A stretch of 16,389 nt of DNA, taken from CAJCBL01 sp035298965 (lineage in GTDB: Bacteria > Verrucomicrobiota > Verrucomicrobiia > Opitutales > Opitutaceae). Location of the stretch: contig DATGXO010000016.1 of assembly GCA_035298965.1 (NCBI GenBank), positions 1-16,389 of the forward strand. The letters are read 5' to 3'. The position numbers and the translations under genes are program-made. Below, one piece after another: positions 1-7,700 of this stretch (position 1 is its first letter; the number at the start of each line of letters is the position of its first letter). The notes beneath the pieces were generated by a model. That model saw only the letters and a list, made by a program, of their open reading frames with translations. It was not told the DNA's origin and made no database searches.

Positions 1-2
1 AC

Positions 3-266
3 CTCGGCCGCCCGCCGCGCCGCGATCCCGCGAGCGAACATCGCATCGAACAACTCGCCGCCGCCGCCCGCGCGCTCGCCCTCGCCGATGCCGCGCCGAA
101 GCCGCTCCTGCTCGGCCGCCATCTCACCGCCGCCGGCCTGCAACCCGGCCCGCGTTTCCGCGAGATCCTCGCCGCCGCCTACGAGGCACAACTCGACGGC
201 GCCTTTACCGACGAGCCCGGCGCCACCGCTTGGCTGGCGCGGCAGATCCAAGAAATGGCACCGTGA
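3..266 (+). CDS. C-terminal fragment, probable CCA tRNA nucleotidyltransferase / poly(A) polymerase family
   Basis: The frame is open from the left edge to a TGA at 264-266; 87 residues are visible and the 5' part lies outside the window. The visible end contains LLLGRHLTAAGL, then QPGPRFREILAAAYEAQLDG, then a stretch ending in ATAWLARQIQEM. This matches the C-terminal tail of class II CCA-adding enzymes, where a (G)RDL-x-x-x-GL-x-PGP-x-x-G/R-x-IL helix is followed by a YEAQLDG segment. Such enzymes add or repair the 3' CCA of tRNA in the cytoplasm. The catalytic N-terminal domain cannot be seen, so the exact subtype is open. The stop overlaps the GTG start of the next gene (GTGA), which suggests translational coupling. 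Confidence 0.7.
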   Translation, partial: LGRPPRRDPASEHRIEQLAAAARALALADAAPKPLLLGRHLTAAGLQPGPRFREILAAAYEAQLDGAFTDEPGATAWLARQIQEMAP

Positions 267-712
267 AGAGTGAACGGTTACTCTCACGCGAACGCGGCAC
301 CCACAAAGCCACGCTGCGCCACACCCCGGGTCTTGCAGTCGTTCTGGCGGTGATGGCTCTACTGGCCCTTGTCGCTCCGCTTATGGGCGGAGCCTATCTT
401 TCTACCTCAGCCATCACCGCACTCGCAGCCGTGCTCACATGGCGTTTCAGGGCCATGCGTGTGATTTTCACGGAGAGCACACTGATTCACCAAGGATGGC
501 TCCGCCGCCATGAGATTGAGCTCGGCGCAATTGAGCGGATCTCTCGTCCCGGCAGCAACCGTTGGCCGTATGACCGTCTTTACGGGCCAACAGTCTTCGA
601 GATCGCCACACGCAACGGGCGAGTACGGATCAACCTCCTGTGGTTCGGTCCCGGATGCGCGCAAGAATTCCGGGATCGATTGCTTCCAAGCAAAAAGCGG
701 CAAAGCCGCTGA
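263..712 (+). CDS. small membrane protein with bacterial PH-like domain
   Basis: This 149-residue protein starts at the GTG at 263, which overlaps the upstream stop as GTGA; an in-frame ATG at 230 would overlap the previous gene by 37 bp and is less likely. Two hydrophobic segments at about residues 23-43 and 45-61 form a membrane hairpin. They are followed by a beta-rich region (about 66-143) of the type RVIFTESTLIHQGW, then IELGAIERISRPG, then VFEIATRNGRVRINL. This order, two membrane helices then a PH-like fold, is typical of small bacterial PH-domain proteins of unknown function. Base and codon use is visibly less G+C-rich than in both neighbours, with many A- or T-ending codons. Ligand and role are unknown. 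Confidence 0.72.
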   Translation: MKSERLLSRERGTHKATLRHTPGLAVVLAVMALLALVAPLMGGAYLSTSAITALAAVLTWRFRAMRVIFTESTLIHQGWLRRHEIELGAIERISRPGSNRWPYDRLYGPTVFEIATRNGRVRINLLWFGPGCAQEFRDRLLPSKKRQSR

Positions 713-728
713 TCGAGCGCAGACGCTC
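696..728 (+). other. two adjacent small hairpins at the end of the PH-domain gene
   Basis: AGCGGC (696-701) and GCCGCT (705-710) form a 6-bp stem with an AAA loop that overlaps the stop codon. GAGCG (715-719) and CGCTC (724-728) form a second stem with a CAGA loop. No T tract follows on the + strand, so this is not a canonical intrinsic terminator for the PH-domain gene. A five-A run (692-696) precedes the first stem, so read on the - strand the first hairpin is followed by T5. Function is unproven. Confidence 0.3.
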
Positions 729-751
729 CTGCCCTCACCACACCTCCCCCC

Positions 752-1966
752 ATGCGCGTCCTCCTCGCCTTCGACAAATTCAAGGACTCGCTCGCCGCGC
801 CGGCCGCCTGCGCCGTCGCCGCGGAAACGCTCCGCGCCGCGCACCCCGATTGGGAGATCGACTCCGCCCCGCTCGCGGACGGCGGCGACGGTTTTGCCGC
901 GATCCTCACCGCGGCCGCAGGAGGCGAGATGGTTCCGGTCCGCGTCGTCGGCCCACTCGGCGAAACGCGCACTGCCGACTACGGGATCGTTTCCTTCGCC
1001 CGCATCCCCGCCGCCGCCCGCGCACGCCTCGCGCTTCCCCCGCTCCGCGAAACCGATACGATCGCGCTCGTCGAGATGGCCGCCGCGAGCGGACTCGCCC
1101 TTGTCCCGCCCGCCGAGCGCAACCCCTGGCGCACCACCAGCTACGGCACCGGCCAGCTCCTCGCCGCCGCCGCGCAACGCGGCGCTCGCGCGCTGCTGCT
1201 CGGCGTGGGCGGCAGCGCCACGCACGACCTCGGGCTCGGCGCTCTCGGCGCGCTGGGGCTGAAATTCTTCGACACCCGCGGCGCCGCGATTTTTCCGCCG
1301 ACGACTTCCGCTTGGGATCACATTGCGCGCCTCGCCGGCCACGTGCCCGCGGCCTTTCCGCCGCTGCGCGTCGCGTGCGATGTCACGAATCCGCTGCTTG
1401 GCCCGACCGGCGCCGCCGCGATCTACGCGCCGCAGAAAGGCCTCACGCCCGCCGATCTTCCCGCGCTCGAGTCCGCCACCGCGCGCATGGCGGCGTTGCT
1501 CGCCGCGCATTGCGGTCAACCGCGCTCGCTCGCCCACGCGCCCGGCGTCGGTGCCGCAGGAGGGATCGCTTTCGGACTCACGGTCGCCGCCCGCGCGCAA
1601 CTCGTGCCGGGCTGGACTCTCGTGCACGATTGGCTCGATCTCGAAAACCGCATCGCCGCCGCCGATCTCGTCATCACCGGCGAGGGCCGTTTCGACGCCT
1701 CTTCGCTTAACGGCAAAGGCCCCGGCGCGCTCGTGGCTGCCGCGGCCGCCGCTGGCAAACCCGTGCTCATCCTCGCCGGCTCGCTCGGCAAACTCCCACC
1801 CACCGCCCTGTCGTCCCTCGCGCAAGCCCACGCGATCACACCGCCGAACCTCCCGCTCGCCACCGCGCTCACCCGCACACCCGAGCTGCTCGCGACCGCT
1901 CTTCGCCAACACCTCGCCGCCTTGCTCCGCCTTCCGTCGCAAGACGGCATGTCAACCAATAGCTGA
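752..1966 (+). CDS. glycerate kinase, type I (GarK/GlxK family)
   Basis: A 404-residue protein, slightly longer than the usual 375-390. It phosphorylates glycerate with ATP in the cytoplasm, feeding glycolysis from glyoxylate/tartronate or glucarate-type routes. Visible family motifs, in order: FDKFKDSL (7-14), PLADGGDGF (40-48), VEMAAASGLALVP (107-119), TSYGTGQLL (129-137), GVGGSATHD (151-159), CDVTNPLLGPTG (about 209), APQKG, and ITGEGRFDASSLNGKGP near residue 310. The GGSATND-GG-type loop reads GGSATHDLG here, a small departure from the consensus. The ATG follows a run of six C's and has no Shine-Dalgarno. Neighbours (PH-domain protein, muramidase) do not indicate a catabolic operon, so the physiological source of glycerate is unknown. 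Whether the product is 2- or 3-phosphoglycerate cannot be told from sequence alone. Confidence 0.93.
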   Translation: MRVLLAFDKFKDSLAAPAACAVAAETLRAAHPDWEIDSAPLADGGDGFAAILTAAAGGEMVPVRVVGPLGETRTADYGIVSFARIPAAARARLALPPLRETDTIALVEMAAASGLALVPPAERNPWRTTSYGTGQLLAAAAQRGARALLLGVGGSATHDLGLGALGALGLKFFDTRGAAIFPPTTSAWDHIARLAGHVPAAFPPLRVACDVTNPLLGPTGAAAIYAPQKGLTPADLPALESATARMAALLAAHCGQPRSLAHAPGVGAAGGIAFGLTVAARAQLVPGWTLVHDWLDLENRIAAADLVITGEGRFDASSLNGKGPGALVAAAAAAGKPVLILAGSLGKLPPTALSSLAQAHAITPPNLPLATALTRTPELLATALRQHLAALLRLPSQDGMSTNS

Positions 1967-1972
1967 CATACC

Positions 1973-1994
1973 AGAAACCGCAGACGGGGTTTCT
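1973..1994 (+). terminator. possible terminator hairpin after glycerate kinase
   Basis: AGAAACC (1973-1979) pairs perfectly with GGTTTCT (1988-1994) around an 8-nt loop, starting 7 bp after the kinase stop. A smaller pairing, ATGTCA (1949-1954) with TGACAT (1964-1969), overlaps the stop itself. No T run follows, so a terminator role is plausible only as a U-tract-less hairpin. Confidence 0.35.
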
Positions 1995-2118
1995 CCCGGG
2001 CTGTTGATCTTCGGGTGACCGACGAACTCGCCTCCAATGAAGGCGCCAGGCCGCCGGGCTCCGTCCGGCCAGTCTGCTGGCTCGGCGCCCCCGCCCAACC
2101 AGCAGGCTTCAGCACGAT

Positions 2119-2207
2119 GGGCGAAACGGCGACGCGGACGGCGGCCGCGCGACAACTCGGCGCCGAGGCCAGCACGCGCGGCTGCCGTCCGCGTCGCCGT
2201 TTCGCCC
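2119..2207. repeat. 33-bp inverted repeat with palindromic centre, upstream of namZ
   Basis: Arm one (2119-2151) begins GGGCGAAACGGCGACG and arm two (2175-2207) ends CGTCGCCGTTTCGCCC. The arms are complementary over 33 positions with a single departure (G2143 against T2183, which would be a G-U pair in RNA). The 23-nt centre holds its own 12-bp palindrome CTCGGCGCCGAG (2156-2167), so one transcript could fold into a long stem capped by a second stem. An additional weaker pairing, CTGCTGG (2074-2080) with CCAGCAG (2099-2105), lies just upstream. The element fills most of the 294-bp gap 1967-2260, in which I see no convincing gene; the namZ start is 54 bp beyond the second arm. It may be a strong terminator, a dispersed intergenic repeat or a miniature element. 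Confidence 0.85.
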
Positions 2208-2260
2208 GCCCGCCCGGTTTCGACTCGACGGCTTCGCTCGCCCTCCAAGAGTAGCCGCCC

Positions 2261-3616
2261 ATGCCCCTCACGGTCGCACCTCCGCTGCTCCGTCTCCGTT
2301 GTCTCGTCACGCTCGGCGTGGCGCTCTGCGGTTTCGGCTGCACCGAGGCGCAGCCAGCCAAGGTCCCGCCGACGCGCGCCGCGGCGCCGATCGCGTCGGT
2401 CGTCACCCGGCCCGTCGATCGCATCTACCCGGTCATGCTCGGCATCGACGTACTCGAGGCCGACAGTTTCGCCGCCGTGCGCGGCAAACGCCTCGGGCTC
2501 CTCACGCATCCGGCCGGCGTGAATCGCCGCGGGGTCAGCACCGTCGAAGTCCTCCGTCGCGCGCCCGGAGTGAATCTTGTCGCGCTCTACGGGGTCGAGC
2601 ACGGCATCGATGGCACGATCCCCGCGAGCAAGAATTACCAGGACTCCATCCATCCGGCGACCGGCCTGCCGATCTTCTCCCTCTACAACGGCAAGTCCCG
2701 CAAGCCCACGCCCGCCCAGCTCAAGTCGATCGACGCCCTCGTCATCGACCTGCAGGACATCGGCACGCGCAGCTACACGTTCATCAGCGCGATGAAGGTC
2801 TGCATGGAGGCGTGTTTCGAAAACGGCAAAGAGGTGATCGTGCTCGATCGCCCCAACCCGCTCGGCGGCCTGAAGGTCGACGGCCCGCCGCTCGACAGCG
2901 ACCTCATGAGCTACGTCGGCGCGTTTCGCGTCCCCTACGTGCACGGCCTCACTATCGGCGAGCTCGCGCTCGTGGCGAAAAACACCCCCGGCGTGCTCTC
3001 CGTCCCCGAGGCGGTCCGCAACAAGGGCAAGCTCACCGTGATCGCGATGAAAGGCTGGCGCCGCTCGATGCGTTGGCCCGAGACCGGGCTGAAGTTCGTC
3101 CCCACCTCGCCCTATGTGCGCAGCTTCGGCGCCGCCGCCGGCTACGCGATGACCGGCCTCGGCTGCGAGATCGGCGGTTTCCGCCACGGCGTCGGCACCG
3201 GGTATCCCTTTCGCACGCTCACGTTTCCCCAGAAGAGCCCCGAGGAGCTGAAACGCTCGCTCGATGCACTCCACCTGCGCGGCGTGTCGTTCGCCGTGAT
3301 CGGCACCACCGACAGCAAGGGCGCCCCGATGCGCGGCGTCTACACCGAGATCACCGACTGGAACGCCTGGCGCCCCACCGAGCTGAGCTTCCATCTCATG
3401 CAGCTCGCCGCCGCGTGGAACCCGAAAAACCCCTTCGCCAACGCCTCCAACACCGACGCCGATCTCTTCCGCAAACACACCGGCTCGCGCGCGCTCTGGC
3501 AGGCGCTCGTGCGCGACGGCCCGCGGACCAACGTCGCCGCGCTCCACGAGGAATGGCGTCAACGCGCACTGCAATACCAGCAGCAGACCCGCCGCTTCTG
3601 GCTCTATCAGCCGTAG
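2261..3616 (+). CDS. namZ: exo-beta-N-acetylmuramidase NamZ-like (DUF1343, GH171)
   Basis: A 451-residue exported protein of the NamZ/DUF1343 family, whose studied members release terminal N-acetylmuramic acid from peptidoglycan fragments during wall recycling. An N-terminal hydrophobic segment (about 10-26) ends at GFGC, with Cys27 a possible but non-canonical lipidation site. Family motifs: GIDVLEAD (61-68), GLLTHPAGVNRRGVST (79-94), YGVEHG (110-115), DLQDIGTRSYTF (163-174), LDRPNPLGG (195-203) and HGLTIGELA (228-236). Glu113 in VEHG aligns with the Glu of the family PEHG motif implicated in catalysis. Length is normal for a member with a signal sequence. The ATG follows GCCGCCC and lacks a strong ribosome site. 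No other peptidoglycan-recycling gene (nagZ, murQ, amgK) lies in the window, so it appears to stand alone downstream of the large inverted repeat. Confidence 0.93.
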   Translation: MPLTVAPPLLRLRCLVTLGVALCGFGCTEAQPAKVPPTRAAAPIASVVTRPVDRIYPVMLGIDVLEADSFAAVRGKRLGLLTHPAGVNRRGVSTVEVLRRAPGVNLVALYGVEHGIDGTIPASKNYQDSIHPATGLPIFSLYNGKSRKPTPAQLKSIDALVIDLQDIGTRSYTFISAMKVCMEACFENGKEVIVLDRPNPLGGLKVDGPPLDSDLMSYVGAFRVPYVHGLTIGELALVAKNTPGVLSVPEAVRNKGKLTVIAMKGWRRSMRWPETGLKFVPTSPYVRSFGAAAGYAMTGLGCEIGGFRHGVGTGYPFRTLTFPQKSPEELKRSLDALHLRGVSFAVIGTTDSKGAPMRGVYTEITDWNAWRPTELSFHLMQLAAAWNPKNPFANASNTDADLFRKHTGSRALWQALVRDGPRTNVAALHEEWRQRALQYQQQTRRFWLYQP

Positions 3617-3654
3617 GCGCCCAGCCGTTTCGCGCAGCCGAAGGTGATCGTGTC

Positions 3655-3692
3655 TGTGGGTAGGGCGAACCCTCCCGGGTGAGCCGCGGCTC
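3655..3692. repeat. candidate dispersed intergenic repeat with 12-bp palindrome
   Basis: The 142-bp gap 3617-3758 holds no gene. It contains GGGTAGGGCGAACCCTCCCG near 3658-3677 followed by the perfect palindrome GAGCCGCGGCTC (3681-3692). The simple, symmetric character looks like an intergenic repeat unit rather than a regulatory site. Only one copy is in this window, so repeat status is inference. Confidence 0.35.
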
Positions 3693-3758
3693 GGCGCTTC
3701 TCTCGCGGCCCGCGCACCGGCGCTTGGCAGCCGCGCTGCGTTCTGCTTCCTCTGCCCG

Positions 3759-4001
3759 ATGGACTATCGCACCAAGGCGGAATTCTTCATTCGCGGCATC
3801 ACGGGCGGCTTCATCGACGCCGCCGAGGTGATCGCGTGGTCGGACGAGATCATCGTCTCCGCGCCGAAGGCCGAGGACTGGATGGTCGAGATCTCCTCGT
3901 GCGGCCCGGACGAGCGGCTCAAGGTGCTCGGCTTCCTCAATACCGTCAAAGGCACCGTCGACGAGGCCGCCCTCGCCGAGATGCTCAAGGCGCGCCAGTA
4001 A
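3759..4001 (+). CDS. small hypothetical protein, 80 residues
   Basis: I do not recognise a family. The ORF starts at an ATG after a C/T-rich leader (TTCCTCTGCCCG) like those of other genes here. The protein begins MDYRTKAEFFIRG and is acidic and compact, with no signal peptide, membrane segment or cysteine pair (one Cys only). Its composition (mixed charged and hydrophobic residues, helix-prone C-terminus KGTVDEAALAEMLKARQ) and its strong G/C bias at third codon positions mark it as a real coding gene rather than a chance frame; the - strand shadow frame lacks such features. It is likely cytosolic. The upstream gap of 142 bp suggests its own promoter; downstream come several hairpins before a convergent gene. 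No function can be assigned. Confidence 0.65.
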   Translation: MDYRTKAEFFIRGITGGFIDAAEVIAWSDEIIVSAPKAEDWMVEISSCGPDERLKVLGFLNTVKGTVDEAALAEMLKARQ

Positions 4002-4010
4002 CGCCACGCA

Positions 4011-4144
4011 GCGCCGCAAGGCGCGGCTTCAGTCCGCGCTTCGTGCCCGCCGCACGAAGACAACAGCCCCTCCGCGCCCGGGCGAACTCGTGTCGAGTGG
4101 CCGCGACACGAGCACAAGCGCGCGGGGGCCAAGGTGCTCCCCCG
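4011..4144. terminator. cluster of four hairpins between convergent genes
   Basis: The 216-bp gap 4002-4217 holds no gene that I can support. It carries GCGCC/GGCGC with a GCAA loop (4011-4024), CTTCGTGC/GCACGAAG with a 5-nt loop (4039-4059), CTCGTGTCG/CGACACGAG with an 8-nt loop (4087-4112), and CGGGGG/CCCCCG with a 10-nt loop (4123-4144). Convergent genes end on both sides, so the hairpins may serve as bidirectional transcription ends, although none is followed by a T run on either strand. Confidence 0.4.
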
Positions 4145-4217
4145 GGCAGCCGATTTCAGCGCACCAACAGTCCGGCACTCGGCCCTCGACGCTCGTCGCT
4201 CGACAAGACCTCCGGGC

Positions 4218-4655
4218 TCAGTGCCCCTCGCAGGTGCACGCGTACTCGGCGCGATCGCAACCGCCGCAGTGGCCGAGGTTCAAGTCCACGCGGAAATTCT
4301 GCGGCTTCGCCTCCGCGCTCGCCCGCACCTGCACGACCACGCGGTACGGCTCGCCCGCCGGCAGCGGCTCCTTCGTCGCGAAACCGAAATCCGTCTTCAC
4401 GACTTCGAGTTTCACGCGGCCTGCGGCCGGCTCAGCCGTGACGGACACGACCTGCGTCGTCGGCGCCGTCGGTTGCAGCGCAGCATCGTAGAAGAGGATC
4501 TCCGCCTTGCGCTCGGAGTTCACGACGAACTCCGCACGCGCCGGTTCCGTTTCGAGCAGCCGGCCGCCTTGGGGCCCGCCGACGATCTTTTCTGCGTGAA
4601 CGACAGCCGCGGCGCACAGCGCGGCGGCGAGAGACAGCAGGATCTTGGTCTTCAT
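4218..4655 (-). CDS. small exported protein with Cys/His-rich C-terminal tail, last gene of efflux operon
   Basis: A 145-residue protein read from the ATG at 4655. It begins MKTKILLSLAAALC, a clear Sec signal peptide ending near VHA (residues 19-21), so the mature protein should be periplasmic. The frame also extends upstream in phase to an ATG overlapping the czcA stop (4769, ATGA), but that start would bury the signal peptide behind 38 residues and translate through a hairpin, so 4655 is preferred. The middle is beta-rich; the end reads LGHCGGCDRAEYACTCEGH, putting His129, Cys130, Cys133, Cys140, Cys142 and His145 in 17 residues. This cluster looks able to bind a metal ion. Position directly behind czcA suggests a periplasmic metal-binding helper of the pump. 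No family name is recognised, and binding is inference. Confidence 0.8.
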   Translation of the reverse strand: MKTKILLSLAAALCAAAVVHAEKIVGGPQGGRLLETEPARAEFVVNSERKAEILFYDAALQPTAPTTQVVSVTAEPAAGRVKLEVVKTDFGFATKEPLPAGEPYRVVVQVRASAEAKPQNFRVDLNLGHCGGCDRAEYACTCEGH

Positions 4656-4712
4656 CGATTGAGTGGTTCGAGGTGATGGGCCGTGTGAGGAAACTTTTCC
4701 GCTCGGGACTCC

Positions 4713-4748
4713 GACGGTGGGTGCGGGCATAACGCCCGCCCCACCGTC
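4713..4748. repeat. long hairpin between czcA and the downstream exported protein
   Basis: GACGGTGGG-T-GCGGGC (4713-4728) pairs with GCCCGCCCCACCGTC (4734-4748): 15 base pairs with one bulged T and an ATAAC loop. It lies 17 bp beyond the czcA stop and about 57 bp before the next start on the - strand. There is no following T run. It could reduce read-through, protect the czcA mRNA 3' end, or be a REP-like dispersed repeat. Confidence 0.65.
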
Positions 4749-4765
4749 CAGAAGCGGCAAGTAGG

Positions 4766-7700
4766 TCATGGTTCGCCGCTGCCCGCGCGCGGCTTCCGCC
4801 TCGTTTCGACGAGATCGTACAACACCGGCAGCACCACCAGCGTGAGAAACGTCGAGCTCACGATCCCGCCGATGACCACCGTCGCCAGCGGCCGCTGCAC
4901 CTCCGCACCGGCACCGTTCGCCAATGCCATCGGCACGAAACCGAGCGACGCCACGAGCGCCGTCATGAGCTTCGGTCGCAGCCGCGTGAGCGTGCCCTCG
5001 ACGACCGCCGCCCGCAGCGCGCGCCCCTCGCCGCGGAGCTGGTTGATGTAGCTGATGAGCATGATGCCGTTGAGCACCGCGATGCCGGCGAGCGCGATGA
5101 AACCCACCGCCGCCGAGATCGTGAACGGCAGCCCGCGCAGCTCGAGCGCGAACACCCCGCCGGCCGCCGCGAGCGGCACGCTCACGAAGATCAACGCCGC
5201 CTGCCGCGCGCTGCCGAAGCTCGCGTACGTGAGCGCGAAGATCAGCGCGAGCGCCACCGGCACGACCACCGCGAGCCGCGCCCGCGCCGCCTGCAGGTTC
5301 TCGAACTGCCCGCCGAACTCGAAGTAGTAACCCGTTGGAAACTTCACCGCGCCGCGCAGCTTCGCCGTCGCCTCGCGCACGAAACTGTCGGTGTCGCGCC
5401 CCCGCACATTGACGAGAATCGCCACGCGGCGCTGCGTATCCTCTCGGGCGATCACGCCCACGCGGTCCGCGACATTCAGGTCCGCGATCCGCCCGAGCGA
5501 CACCTGGATGCCGTCGTTCTCGGCCGTGCGCACGGGCAGCTCCCGCAACGCCGCCAGATCGAGCCGCGCCGCCTCCGGCAGCCGCACGACGATACCGAGC
5601 TGCCGGCTTCCCTCGACCAACGCGCCGGCCTCCTCGCCGCCGAGCGCGGTGGCGACGACGGCGTTGATCTCGTCGGCGTGCAGGTTGAGCCGGCGGAGCG
5701 CGTCGCGCCGCGGGGTGATCTCGAGCATCGGCAGGCGGCCGAGCGCGTCGAACTCCACATCGGCGCCGCCGGGAATCGCGCGCAACACATCGCGGCATTC
5801 GCCGGCGAGCCGCTCCAGCTCGGCGAAGTCGTCGCCGTAGATCTTCAACGCCAGATCCGCGCGCGCGCCGGCCATCATCTCGTTGAAGCGCAGTTGCACC
5901 GGCTGCGTGAACAGGTGCGCCTGGCCGGGCACCGTCGCCGCCAGTTCGCGACGCATGAGCTCGACGAGTTCAGCCTTCGTGATCCGGCGTCCGTCGATCT
6001 CGCGCCACTCGGCGCGCGGCCGGAGCGCCACGTACGTGTCGGAGGTGTTCGGCCCCATCGGGTCCATCGCGATCTCGGCGGTTCCGATACGGGAGAAGAG
6101 TCCGGCGATCTCGGGGAACTTCTCACGCAGCAGCCGCTCGGTGCGTTTCTGCAGCTCGACCGAGTCGGCGAGGCCCACGCTGTTGCCGCGGATCATCTGG
6201 ATGGCGAGCGCACCCTCGTCGAGCTGCGGAAGGAACTCCGCGCCGAGCCCCGCGAAACGCCAGCCCGCGAACGCGAACAACGCCAGCGCCGCCGTGATCA
6301 CGACCGCGCGCCGCCGCAGCGCCCACGCGAGCAACGGCGTGTAGACCGCCTTCGCCGCGCGCACGATCCGGCCGTCGTGCTCCTCCAGCCGGCCGCGCAG
6401 CATCCACGAACAGAGTACCGGCATCAACGTGAGCGAAAGAGCCAACGCGCCGCCGAGGGCGAGCATCACTGCGATGGCCATCGGGCGGAACATCTTCCCC
6501 TCGATCCCGGTGAGCGCGAGCACCGGCGCGTACACGACCGTGATGATGAGCACGCCGAAGAACATCGGCCGCGCCACCTCGCGCGCCGACGCGCGCACCT
6601 CGCGCAGCCGCTCCTCCGCCGTGAGCGCGCGGCCGAGCGTGCGCTGGCGCTCGGCGAGATGGCGCAGGATGTTCTCCACCATCACCACCGCGCCGTCGAC
6701 GATCAGGCCGAAGTCGACCGCGCCGAGACTCATGAGGTTCGCGCTCCACTTTCCTTGGACGAGCCCGGTGAGCAGGAAGAGGAACGACAACGGGATCGCA
6801 AGCACCACGACCGCCGCCGCGCGCCAGTTGCCGAGCACGGCGAACAGGATCGCCGCCACGAGCACCGCGCCCTCGAAGAGATTCGCGCGCACCGTGGCGA
6901 TCGTGGCGTTCACCAGATCAGAGCGGTCGTAGACGACGCGGAGCTCCATCCCGGGCGGCAGCTTCGTCGCGATCGCGCGCAACCGCGCCACCGCCGCCTG
7001 CGCGACCAGCCGGCTGTTCTCGCCGGCGAGCATGATCGCCGCTCCCGTCACGGCCTCCTCGCCGTCCTCGGTCGAGGCTCCGGTGCGCACGGCCGAGCCG
7101 ATTCCCACCGCGGCGAGATCGCCGACGACGATCGGCTCCGTGCCACCGGCGAACTTCACCGGCAACCGTGCAAGCTCCTCGGCCGATCGCGCGCGCGTGT
7201 CCGCCCGCACGACCACCGCCTCGCCGCCGAGCTCGAGCACGCCGCCACCGGCGTTTGCGGTGCTCTTGCTCACGACCTCGACGAGTTGCGCGAAACTCAC
7301 GCCCGCCCGGGCGAGCTTCGCCGGATCCGGCTCGATGAGAATCTGTTTCTCGTAGCCGCCGATCGCGTTGACCTCTGCCAGTCCCGGCGTGGCGCGCAGC
7401 AACGGCTTCACGAGATAGTCGTGCGTGAGCCGCAGCTCGCGCAGCTGCGCCGCGCGGTCGGTCGGGTTCTGCGCGACGCCGCCTCGATAACGCACCGTGT
7501 AATAGACGATCTCGCCGAGACCCGTCGCGATGGGCGCGAGTGTGGGCGACACCTCGGGCGGCAGCGCGTCGCGGGCGCGGGCGAGACGCTCGTTCACGAG
7601 CTGCCGGAGCAGGTAGATGTCGGCGCCATCACGGAAACTCATCGTGACCTGCGAGAGGCCGAACTTGGAGAGCGAGCGCAGCTCCACCATCCCGGGCAAC

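Noticed and set aside
407..1942. A 511-codon open frame on the - strand opposite the PH-domain and glycerate kinase genes
   Set aside because: It is a shadow frame: the + strand carries conserved kinase motifs, and the - strand translation is repetitive Gly/Arg/Glu sequence.
2015..2254. A 79-codon frame across the inverted repeat
   Set aside because: Its translation simply follows the two arms of the repeat and has no independent coding character.
4218..5798. Very long form of the last operon gene, extending far into czcA
   Set aside because: The part inside czcA is an out-of-frame Arg/Gly/Ala-rich translation; the signal peptide at 4655 marks the true start.
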